From Kiritimatiellia bacterium (GTDB taxonomy: Bacteria; Verrucomicrobiota; Kiritimatiellia; CAIQIC01; Lenti-01), in assembly GCA_018432565.1 (NCBI GenBank), contig JAHDSS010000187.1, forward strand, positions 1 to 11,653: a stretch of 11,653 nucleotides of DNA. The letters run 5' to 3'. Shown in pieces: positions 1-5,893 of the stretch (position 1 is its first letter; the number at the start of each line of letters is the position of its first letter). Position numbers and translations under genes: made by a program. The notes beneath the pieces are model-generated. The model made no database searches, had not been told where the DNA came from, and saw only the letters and a program-made list of their open reading frames with translations.

Positions 1-547
1 ACACCTCCGCCATGGGCCGGCCGTCCACCGTGGCGTCGTAGTCCACCGCCACCATGTCGTTCGCCTGCACCGGGCGCGGCTCGGTCACGTCTTCGTACTT
101 GCCCGTGCCCTCCAGATAGCGGTCCACGGCTTCCGTCACCGCCTCGTCCGCGATCTCCACCTTGCGCGCGTCCACTTCCAGCCCCTTGTAGGCCGGCAGA
201 TCGAACTGGGGCGCCACGTCCAGCGTCACCGAATACGAAAAAGGCTGCCCCGCCTTCAGCTCCGATTCCTCGAGGTTCATTTCCGCGATCGGCTCGAACC
301 CGTGCTCCTTCATGGCCTGCTGGTAGCCTTTCGCCAGCAGATGCTCGCGCAGCCCTTCCAGAATCTGCTTGTCATACTGACGGCGAATCATCTCCAGCGG
401 CGCGCGGCCCGGACGGAATCCCTTGACGCGCCCGTGCTTGGCATAGACCGCCAGCGATTCGTCGTATTCCGTCTGAATCTCCCCGGCATCGAACTCCACC
501 TGGAGCTTCTTGCGGCAGGGGCCTGTGGTATCTACGGTGACCTTCAT
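1..547 (-). CDS. tig: Trigger factor, N-terminal part (cut by left edge)
   Basis: Ribosome-bound chaperone that meets nascent chains at the exit tunnel. 182 codons are visible. The ribosome-docking signature GFRPGRAP is at residues 43-50, in the expected place of the family's GFRxGxxP loop. The N-terminal ribosome-binding domain runs to about residue 115. The start of the FKBP-like peptidyl-prolyl isomerase domain is seen near residues 162-182 (ANDMVAVDYDATVDGRP). The ATG at 545-547 is preceded by a GGGAA Shine-Dalgarno-like stretch about 10 nt upstream, and the protein begins MKVTVDTTGP as expected for the family. It lies 86 bp downstream of the ATPase gene on the same strand. In many bacteria tig is followed by clpP and clpX, which would lie beyond the left edge here. 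The sequence match is very clear; only the C-terminal part is missing. Confidence 0.96.
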   Translation of the reverse strand, partial: MKVTVDTTGPCRKKLQVEFDAGEIQTEYDESLAVYAKHGRVKGFRPGRAPLEMIRRQYDKQILEGLREHLLAKGYQQAMKEHGFEPIAEMNLEESELKAGQPFSYSVTLDVAPQFDLPAYKGLEVDARKVEIADEAVTEAVDRYLEGTGKYEDVTEPRPVQANDMVAVDYDATVDGRPMAEV

Positions 548-633
548 AAAAGCGGTTTCCCTTCAATCAATATATGGATGCCATCCACCTGGATGAAACA
601 GCGCGCCACCATACCCCCCCCGGCCCCGCCCCG

Positions 634-1845
634 TCAAGCCGGCCCGGGGGCCGACCACGCGCAGGGGATCCGGCACACCCCCTCAAACCGGCTGTCGCTC
701 GTCACCGTGATGGCGAAGCAGTGGTCCAGCCGGTGGTAGTTGGTCCGGTGGTCCGACGAATGCAGCGAAAACGAAAACAGGTAGTGCCCGGCCGCCACCG
801 GCAGCCCGCCGAGATCCAGCACCACCTCGCCCTCCCCTTCGATGGCCGGCAGCCGGAACCCCTCGATCTGCATGTTGCTCCCGAAAATCAGCCGCGCATT
901 GGCGTCCGACAGCCCAAAGCCGAACACCGGCTCCTCGATGCGGCGCTCCGCCCGGTAGCGGATCCGGCAGCGCACCGTCCCGCCCGACTCGAACAGGTCT
1001 GTCTCCCGGCCGCTTTCATCCTCGAACGTCACCCCCTCGATGCGCGCCTCCCCCGTGCCCCATTCGCGCTCGTAGCCGCCGGTCTGCCGCGAACGCGCCA
1101 GAGCCCGGTACCGCCCGATCACTTCCCGCGGATCCCCGATCCCCTCGATCCGCCCCTGGTCCAGGAACAGAATCCGGTCGCTGATGGACTGGATGGTGGA
1201 CAAATCGTGCGAAATGATCAGCATCGTCTTGCCCGCCCGCCGGAAGGCGTCGATCTTCTGCAGGCACTTCTTCTGGAAGTTCTCGTCCCCCACCGCCAGC
1301 ACTTCGTCAATCAGCAGGATGTCGGGATCCACCTCCACCGCCACCGAAAAACCCAGCCGGACGTACATCCCCGACGAATAGTGTTTCACCGGCTGGTCAA
1401 TGAAATCCCGCATGCCCGCGAAGTCCACGATCGCGTCGAACCGCTCCCTCATCTGGCGGCGCGACAGCCCCATGATCGCCCCCGCCAGGAAAACATTCTC
1501 CCGCCCCGTCAGGTCCGGATGGAACCCCGCCCCCAGTTCCAGCAGCGAGGAAATCGTCCCCGTGGTCCGGATGCTCCCGGTCGTCGGCACCTTCGTCCCC
1601 GCCAGCAGCGACAGCAACGTGCTCTTGCCCGCCCCGTTCGCCCCCACGATCCCCAGCGTCTCCCCGCGGTTCACGACGAAATTCATGTCCTGCAGCGCCC
1701 AGAAGGCGTTCTTGCCCGCCCCCCGGTTCCGCATCAGGTCCAGCATGGCCGACTTGATCGTCCGCGTCCCCGACCGCTGCAGCCGGAAGCGCTTGCCCAT
1801 CCGCTCGACGACAATCGCCGGCCCGCTGGATTCCGGCCCGCTCAC
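634..1845 (-). CDS. wzt: Wzt-type ABC transporter ATPase with C-terminal polysaccharide-binding domain
   Basis: Energises export of a lipid-linked polysaccharide (O-antigen or similar) across the inner membrane together with the adjacent permease. 403 residues. The ABC domain has Walker A GANGAGKST at 68-76, the Wzt/TagH-type degenerate signature YSSGM at 156-160, Walker B with DILLIDEVLAVGD at 175-187 and the H-loop His at 213. After a linker near 250-265, a beta-rich domain of about 120 residues (265-385) matches the position and character of the Wzt C-terminal domain, which in known systems recognises the modified end of the glycan. The start chosen is GTG at 1843-1845. It overlaps the permease stop as GTGA and has GGAG seven bases upstream, so the two are translationally coupled. 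The reading frame stays open much further upstream, but that part lies over the permease gene in another frame and is not protein-like. An internal ATG (residue 16) is a less likely start. Confidence 0.93.
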   Translation of the reverse strand: MSGPESSGPAIVVERMGKRFRLQRSGTRTIKSAMLDLMRNRGAGKNAFWALQDMNFVVNRGETLGIVGANGAGKSTLLSLLAGTKVPTTGSIRTTGTISSLLELGAGFHPDLTGRENVFLAGAIMGLSRRQMRERFDAIVDFAGMRDFIDQPVKHYSSGMYVRLGFSVAVEVDPDILLIDEVLAVGDENFQKKCLQKIDAFRRAGKTMLIISHDLSTIQSISDRILFLDQGRIEGIGDPREVIGRYRALARSRQTGGYEREWGTGEARIEGVTFEDESGRETDLFESGGTVRCRIRYRAERRIEEPVFGFGLSDANARLIFGSNMQIEGFRLPAIEGEGEVVLDLGGLPVAAGHYLFSFSLHSSDHRTNYHRLDHCFAITVTSDSRFEGVCRIPCAWSAPGPA

Positions 1846-2618
1846 AGCTCGTCTCCAAACCGCGGCTCCGCCGCCCGGAACACCAGCAGCCCCGCCCCGA
1901 ACACCGCCCACGCCACCCCGAACGACATCGCCACCAGACCGCCGTCCACCGCCGGCGGCGTCAGCAGCGCCGCCCGGTACGCCGTCAGAATCCCGCTCAT
2001 CGGATTCAGGTAAAACGCCACCTGCACCCACCGGGGAAACCCCTCCATGATCATCTCCGGCTCGTAGATCACCGGCGACAGGAAAAACCACGCCAGCATG
2101 ATCACCGACATCACGTGCTCCGTGTCGCGGAAGAATACATTCGCCGATCCCACGATCATCGCCATCCCCAGGCACAGCGCCGCCTGCGTCAGCATGATCA
2201 GCGGCAACCACCCCGCCCCCCCGAACGACGCTCCCGCGAATACCAGATACACCGACAGCACCACGAACGAAAACAGGAAGTTGAGCGCGTTGGCCCCCAC
2301 CATGGACAGCGGCAGGATCATCCGCGGAAAGGCCGCCTTTGTCACCAGGTTCGCGTTGCCCACGATGCTGTACAGCGAATCCCCCATGCACATCGCCAGA
2401 AACTGCCACGCGATGATCCCCGTCACCAGCGTCGGCAGATGGATCGGAAACTTCAGCACCCCCAGAAACAGGCTGTAGATGAAAATCAGGAACAACGGAC
2501 TCAGCAGCGACCAGAAAAAGCCGAGAAAGGAACTTTTATAACGGATTTTGAGGTTCCGCTCGATCAGAATCCACACCAGCTCGCGCCGATTGGCTATGTC
2601 ACGCACCCATCCCAACAT
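1842..2618 (-). CDS. wzm: ABC-2 type polysaccharide export permease (Wzm)
   Basis: Membrane half of the glycan exporter, working with the ATPase that follows. 258 residues from the chosen start. The cytoplasmic N-terminal segment RRELVWILIERNLKIRYKSS is typical of the Wzm/TagG/KpsM family, where an amphipathic helix precedes the first membrane span. About six hydrophobic spans are visible (roughly 32-52, 65-85, 103-128, 137-158, 170-188, 227-247). The family-like FFLSPVIYEPEMI and FYLNPMSGILTAYR motifs are at about 178-190 and 202-215. The start at 2618 (MLGWVRD) has GAGG nine bases upstream and matches where family proteins begin. In-frame ATGs at 2627 and 2666 would add 3 or 16 residues with no family resemblance. 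The gene begins 82 bp after the PAP2 gene stop and ends in a 4-bp overlap with wzt. Confidence 0.92.
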   Translation of the reverse strand: MLGWVRDIANRRELVWILIERNLKIRYKSSFLGFFWSLLSPLFLIFIYSLFLGVLKFPIHLPTLVTGIIAWQFLAMCMGDSLYSIVGNANLVTKAAFPRMILPLSMVGANALNFLFSFVVLSVYLVFAGASFGGAGWLPLIMLTQAALCLGMAMIVGSANVFFRDTEHVMSVIMLAWFFLSPVIYEPEMIMEGFPRWVQVAFYLNPMSGILTAYRAALLTPPAVDGGLVAMSFGVAWAVFGAGLLVFRAAEPRFGDEL

Positions 2619-2700
2619 GCATCGCATCCTCGGGTTTGTCCCCGGGCTTGTCAATCCCCGTCCCATCCGGCCCGCCCCCGCAAAGCGCCCGGGACCGGAC

Positions 2701-3621
2701 TCACCGCGGCGCCGGCTTTTCCAGCCCCTTCAGCAGGAAGGGCCAGACGACAAATATCCACATCGGGCATGCCGCGGCCAGCGCGTACATGGCACCGTTC
2801 TCCCCCAGCCACGGCGCCGTCAGCCGCCGCAGATTCCCCATCATCAGCGACAGCACCAGCACGCCCACCGCCACCGCCACGATCCGGTAGGCGCCCAGCC
2901 GGGCCGGATCAAAGCGCACATAGGTCCGTTCGAGATGCCAGGCCGCCGCGAACGACAGCAGCGCCGCCGCTGCCCGGTACGTGTCGCGCCCGAACCGGAA
3001 CAGGTCCGCCCCCTCCGGGATCGGACGCCAGCGCATGAACGCCATCCCGGCCGCCGCCAGCAGCGCCGCCCCCCCCAGCACGATCCACGCCTGTGCAGGC
3101 GCCTGCTCCGTCCGGCGGACCGCCCGGCACGCCCCCCACACCACCGGCACCGCCAGCAGCCACGACCCCGCCACATCCACCGGCGTATGCACGCCCAAAT
3201 AGACCCGGGAAACCCCCGTCAGCCCGATCCAGGCCAGGACCGGAATCCACAGCCATCCCCGCCGCGCCGCCGCGGCGATCCCGCCCCACAGCAGCGCCGA
3301 ACTCGACGCATGCCCGCTGGGAAACGAATAACCGAACGCCCCCCACTGCGCATCGCCCACCGGCAGGATCAGCGGATCGCGCAGCCACGGGCGGGGGATG
3401 CAGCAGGCGTTCTTCACCACGCTCGACAGCAGGTCCCCCGCCATCAGCGCCAGCCCCGCCCGGTACGCCACGCCCCCCCCGAACACCCAGAACAGCACCC
3501 CCAGCACCGCCATCAGCCAGAAGCCCTCCCCCCATTCCGTCACCCGCAGAAAGAATTCCTCGCCCCCCGGCGTGCGGTGCTCCTGCATCCACCTCAAGAA
3601 ATTCAATCCCAATTCGTTCAT
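2701..3621 (-). CDS. Membrane PAP2-family lipid phosphatase
   Basis: Likely dephosphorylates a lipid phosphate or pyrophosphate, for example undecaprenyl pyrophosphate, at the membrane. 306 residues. All three PAP2 catalytic motifs are present: K70 through R77-P78 (KNACCIPRP), PSGH at 101-104, and SRVYLGVHTPVD at 138-149 with Arg139, His145 and Asp149. The core PAP2 fold ends near residue 165. About 140 further residues hold roughly four more hydrophobic spans, making it longer than the simple family members. The start ATG at 3619-3621 has AAGGA six bases upstream. It is followed on the same strand by wzm-wzt, so a role in carrier-lipid recycling for the exported glycan is a reasonable inference, but the substrate cannot be read from sequence. 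A sigma70-like promoter candidate lies just upstream. Confidence 0.9.
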   Translation of the reverse strand: MNELGLNFLRWMQEHRTPGGEEFFLRVTEWGEGFWLMAVLGVLFWVFGGGVAYRAGLALMAGDLLSSVVKNACCIPRPWLRDPLILPVGDAQWGAFGYSFPSGHASSSALLWGGIAAAARRGWLWIPVLAWIGLTGVSRVYLGVHTPVDVAGSWLLAVPVVWGACRAVRRTEQAPAQAWIVLGGAALLAAAGMAFMRWRPIPEGADLFRFGRDTYRAAAALLSFAAAWHLERTYVRFDPARLGAYRIVAVAVGVLVLSLMMGNLRRLTAPWLGENGAMYALAAACPMWIFVVWPFLLKGLEKPAPR

Positions 3622-3645
3622 GGCGCGTCCTTTGCTTGAACCGGC

Positions 3646-3675
3646 AATCTAGCACGGCCTGGTTGACGCTGTCTA
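3646..3675 (-). promoter_or_regulatory. Candidate promoter for the PAP2-wzm-wzt unit
   Basis: On the minus strand, TAGACA (3670-3675, one mismatch to the -35 consensus) and TAGATT (3646-3651, two mismatches to the -10 consensus) are separated by 18 bp. They lie 25 bp upstream of the PAP2 start codon. The paired palindromes at 3689-3721 lie just upstream of this -35 box, a position that suits activation or looping better than simple occlusion. Assigned by eye only. Confidence 0.4.
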
Positions 3676-3690
3676 CTCCGCCTATTTCAT
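3663..3690 (+). promoter_or_regulatory. Candidate promoter for the tandem winged-helix regulator
   Basis: TTGACG (3663-3668) and TTTCAT (3685-3690) are separated by 16 bp. The -35 is one mismatch from consensus and the -10 two. The first palindrome begins inside this -10 box and the second covers the region of the expected transcription start, which is the classical arrangement for autorepression. The promoter overlaps the minus-strand candidate promoter back to back. Confidence 0.4.
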
Positions 3691-3721
3691 TGTTTGCAAA
3701 CAATGATTGTTTGCAAACAAT
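3689..3721. promoter_or_regulatory. Two tandem identical 16-bp palindromic operators
   Basis: ATTGTTTGCAAACAAT occurs at 3689-3704 and again at 3706-3721. Each copy is a perfect inverted repeat and the two are separated by a single G, giving a 17-bp period. They lie in the divergent intergenic region between the PAP2 gene and the winged-helix regulator, 49 bp before the regulator's start codon. A third identical copy follows the regulator gene. The exact triplicate and dyad symmetry strongly suggest binding sites for a dimeric DNA-binding protein. The neighbouring regulator is the obvious candidate by position, which is an inference. Confidence 0.8.
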
Positions 3722-3770
3722 GATTGCCATGTTGTCCTCCCTGACGTATAACTTCGCAGTGAGGTCGAAT

Positions 3771-4334
3771 ATGAAATCCTTGAACCCGACACTTTGGCGA
3801 ACCTGTAAAATGCTGGCTGGGCGCAAACGGGTCCAACTGCTGCGCCAACTGCATGATCACCCCGGCAGCAATGTCAGCGAACTGGGCGACGCCGTGGGGA
3901 TCAAACGAGCCTGCGCCAGCCAGGAACTCCGGCGCATTCAATCCCGCGGCCTTTTGAAATCCCAACGCCAAGGCCGTTCATTAATCTACCGGCTGGATCC
4001 TGATCCTCAGGTGTCGTCGGCTGCCCCTCTGCTCAAGGCCATTCAAACCGCTTTACACACGCTGCCTGCGCGTCAGGACATGGACATGTGCCGACTGGCC
4101 AACGGACTGGCTCATCCGCGCCGTATTGCCATCGTCCAAGCCCTGCTGGAATCCCCCCAATCGACCCCTGCACTGCAACTCTCCCTGCGGATGCCTACAC
4201 CCTCCCTCCTCTCGCATTTGCATGTCCTGGAACAAAGCGGAATGATCATCCGAAGGCATCCTGACTGGGTCCTGTCCTGCCCCCTCCACCCGCTGGCCCG
4301 CACCCTGATCCACCTGCTTCGTAAGTCCATGTAG
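3771..4334 (+). CDS. Tandem double winged-helix (ArsR/MarR-like) transcriptional regulator
   Basis: 187-residue, cytoplasmic, probable DNA-binding regulator. Two similar halves are visible. Winged helix 1 is at about 8-75 (MLAGRKRVQLLRQL, then a helix-turn-helix around 35-58, then a wing ending GRSLIYRL). Winged helix 2 is at about 106-170 (GLAHPRRIAIVQALL, then SLLSHLHVLEQSGMI, then a wing). The second half carries the LAHPxRxxIxxxL and LSxHLxxLxxxG features of ArsR-family proteins; the first is a more diverged copy. No cysteine cluster typical of metal-sensing ArsR proteins is seen. The start ATG at 3771 has GAGG six bases upstream. The frame remains open far upstream, but that part lies antisense to the PAP2 gene. 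ATGs at 3729 and 3720 lack a ribosome-binding site and fall in or beside the operators. It is flanked on both sides by the same palindrome, which suggests autoregulation. Base composition looks slightly less GC-rich than its neighbours. The effector is unknown. Confidence 0.82.
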   Translation: MKSLNPTLWRTCKMLAGRKRVQLLRQLHDHPGSNVSELGDAVGIKRACASQELRRIQSRGLLKSQRQGRSLIYRLDPDPQVSSAAPLLKAIQTALHTLPARQDMDMCRLANGLAHPRRIAIVQALLESPQSTPALQLSLRMPTPSLLSHLHVLEQSGMIIRRHPDWVLSCPLHPLARTLIHLLRKSM

Positions 4335-4363
4335 TCTGCGCAGGGAGCAGGCGGCCAGGATTA

Positions 4364-4389
4364 TTCTTATTGTTTGCAAACAATGAGAA
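4364..4389. promoter_or_regulatory. Third copy of the 16-bp palindrome, downstream of the regulator
   Basis: ATTGTTTGCAAACAAT at 4369-4384 is identical to the two upstream copies. Here the dyad extends outward: TTCT on the left pairs with AGAA on the right, with one T/G mismatch just outside the core, so the whole inverted repeat spans about 26 bp. It begins 35 bp after the regulator stop and lies between converging genes, with no promoter-like sequence recognised beside it. It may be an auxiliary operator for looping to the upstream pair. As RNA it would form an AT-rich hairpin, but without a T-run it is a poor terminator. Confidence 0.65.
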
Positions 4390-4420
4390 TGGTTGTTTCA
4401 GGCCCTTCCGGCCGCTGAGA

Positions 4421-4454
4421 ATAGAAAAGGCGGAACGGCGCGCGCCGTTCCGCC
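4421..4454 (-). terminator. Rho-independent terminator for the oxidoreductase-amidohydrolase operon
   Basis: A perfect 26-bp inverted repeat (4429-4454, half-site GGCGGAACGGCGC) lies 22 bp after the amidohydrolase stop. On the minus strand it is followed directly by TTTTCTATTCTC. A GC-rich stem with a T-rich tail in this position is a textbook intrinsic terminator. Since the 13-bp arms abut, the RNA loop would open from the central bases. On the plus strand the stem is preceded by AAAA and not followed by T-rich sequence, so it acts mainly for the minus-strand operon. Confidence 0.8.
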
Positions 4455-4476
4455 CTGTCGGGAAGGGGAGGTTCGA

Positions 4477-5829
4477 TCAGAACCGCTTCCAGAAGTCAGC
4501 CGCCTGCTTGCGGGACTCGGCGCAGATCTTCTTTTCGTCGAGGCCCTTCAATTGGCCACCCTGCATCAGCACCTTGCCGTTCACGATGGTGGAGTCCACC
4601 CGCGCCGCGCAGATGCCGAACAGGTAGTGGCCCAGGAACGTGTTGCCGTTCATCGGGGTCGGCGGCTGGTAGTCCATCACCACCACGTCGCCGTAGCTGC
4701 CCTTCTTCAGTTCGCCCACCGGGCGGTTGAAGAAGCGGCTGGCGATCTGCGCGTTGTTCTTCATCAGCAGGTTGCAGGCCTCGACAAAGAACACCTGCGA
4801 ATTCTTCGCGGCGTGCTTGTGGAAGACGTTGGCCACGCGGACCTCCGCCTTCATGTCGGTGGTCATGGCGTCGGTGCCCAGCCCGACCAGCACGCCCTTC
4901 TCCATCATCTTCATCACGGGGGCGACGCCCACCGCGTTGTTCATGTTGGATTCGGGATTGTGCACCGCGCAGGTGCCGGTTTTGGCCATCAAGCCGATTT
5001 CCCTGTCGCCGACGTGCACGCAGTGGATCGCCAGGGTCTTGGGCCCCAGCCCGCCCGCCGCATGCAGCCGCTCGATCACGGACTTGCCGTACTGCTTCTT
5101 GTTCGCCGCCTGGTCGGCCTTGTCTTCGGCGATATGCACGTGCATCCCGCAGTCGAACTCGCGGGCCAGATCGCAGGACTTCTTCAGCGACTTGTCGTTC
5201 ACGGTGAACAGCGCGTGCAGGCCCATCATCGCCGACACCAGGTCGTCGCCCTTCTTCCGCTTCGCCTGGATCTTCTTGAGGAACCGGACGTTCTCTTCGA
5301 TGCCTTCCCCGCCCTTCTTGTAGCGGTCGGAAATGCCCAGCGTCAGCACGCTGCGCACCCCGGCCTTCCGGCAGGCCTTCTCGATCACCGACAGGCTGCC
5401 GGTCTGGAAGCTCTGGCTTTCGTGGTGGTCGATAATGGTGGTCGTGCCGTTCTTGATGCAGTCAATCAGCGGAATCAGGCTGCTGTAGAGCACGTCCTTG
5501 CCGTTCAGGGCCTTGTCCAGCGGCCACCACAGGCGTTCGAGCACCTCCACGAAGTTCTTGGCCGGCGGCTGCTTGGGCGACAGCCCGCGGCAGAACGTGG
5601 AATACAGGTGCATGTGGGCGTTGATGAAGCCCGGCATGATGACCTTGCCCCCGGCGTCCAGCACCTTGGCGCCGCGCGCCTGCTTCTTCACCGCCGCGGC
5701 CTTGCCGACCGCCTGGATCACGCCGTCCACAATCAGCACCGCGCCATCGCCGATGATCCGGTTGTTGTCGCCCAGGGTCACCACGGTTCCGTTGGTGATC
5801 AGCAGGGCCTTGCTTTTCTTCTGCGCCAT
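4477..5829 (-). CDS. ssnA: SsnA-type amidohydrolase
   Basis: Metal-dependent hydrolase of the amidohydrolase superfamily (TRZ/ATZ/guanine-deaminase-like branch), acting on a C-N bond of a nitrogen heterocycle or its ring-opened product. 450 residues, close to the usual SsnA length. Visible ligands are H72 and H74 (NAHMHLYS), H232 in HVHIAED with E235, H269 in LAIHCVH and D320 in LGTDAMTTD. Features shared with E. coli SsnA as I recall it are LWWPLDKAL (100-108), IDHHES (133-138) and NPESNMNN (291-298). The ATG at 5827-5829 has GAGGAG shortly upstream. It is co-directional with, and 64 bp after, the DPD-like oxidoreductase, and ends at a strong terminator. In E. coli ssnA lies beside a large FAD/Fe-S oxidoreductase gene (ygfK) in a purine-related cluster, so a similar reductase-hydrolase partnership is plausible. 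SsnA's in vivo substrate is not something I can assign from sequence. No signal peptide; cytoplasmic. Confidence 0.85.
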   Translation of the reverse strand: MAQKKSKALLITNGTVVTLGDNNRIIGDGAVLIVDGVIQAVGKAAAVKKQARGAKVLDAGGKVIMPGFINAHMHLYSTFCRGLSPKQPPAKNFVEVLERLWWPLDKALNGKDVLYSSLIPLIDCIKNGTTTIIDHHESQSFQTGSLSVIEKACRKAGVRSVLTLGISDRYKKGGEGIEENVRFLKKIQAKRKKGDDLVSAMMGLHALFTVNDKSLKKSCDLAREFDCGMHVHIAEDKADQAANKKQYGKSVIERLHAAGGLGPKTLAIHCVHVGDREIGLMAKTGTCAVHNPESNMNNAVGVAPVMKMMEKGVLVGLGTDAMTTDMKAEVRVANVFHKHAAKNSQVFFVEACNLLMKNNAQIASRFFNRPVGELKKGSYGDVVVMDYQPPTPMNGNTFLGHYLFGICAARVDSTIVNGKVLMQGGQLKGLDEKKICAESRKQAADFWKRF

Positions 5830-5862
5830 GTTGTTCTCCTCTTTGGATGTTCAAACGAATCA

Positions 5863-5882
5863 CGGGGGCCGGACGGCCCCCG
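5863..5882 (-). other. Intercistronic GC hairpin
   Basis: An 8-bp perfect stem (CGGGGGCC and GGCCCCCG) with a 4-nt loop lies in the 64-bp gap between the oxidoreductase stop and the amidohydrolase start. The minus strand continues TGATTCGTTTG, which is not a real T-run. It is therefore more likely an mRNA-stabilising or attenuating hairpin within an operon than a full terminator. A partial terminator setting the ratio of the two proteins is also possible. Confidence 0.5.
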
Positions 5883-5893
5883 CGTGCGGATTT

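Noticed and set aside
574..2013. Long plus-strand frame (479 codons) antisense to wzt and wzm
   Set aside because: Pro/Arg/His-rich low-complexity translation; the opposite strand encodes clear Walker A/B and membrane proteins.
1846..2409. Upstream extension of the wzt frame, which would make a 591-residue fusion
   Set aside because: The added part is Gly/Arg/Val shadow sequence lying over the wzm gene. A GTG start with a ribosome-binding site at 1845 explains the real N-terminus.
2649..2654. TTGACA on the minus strand upstream of wzm as a promoter
   Set aside because: No acceptable -10 hexamer is found at 15-19 bp, and the sequence is the short gap inside a likely operon.
3689..3721. Short direct repeats considered as a minimal CRISPR array
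   Set aside because: The repeats are 16-bp palindromes separated by one base, with no spacers and no cas genes nearby; an operator pair fits.
3093..3770. Upstream extension of the regulator frame
   Set aside because: It is Pro/Ala/Thr shadow sequence antisense to the PAP2 gene. The ATG at 3771 with GAGG gives a natural start.
4429..4454. Perfect 26-bp palindrome considered as another regulator-binding site
   Set aside because: Its position 22 bp after a stop codon and the T-rich tail on the minus strand make it a standard terminator.
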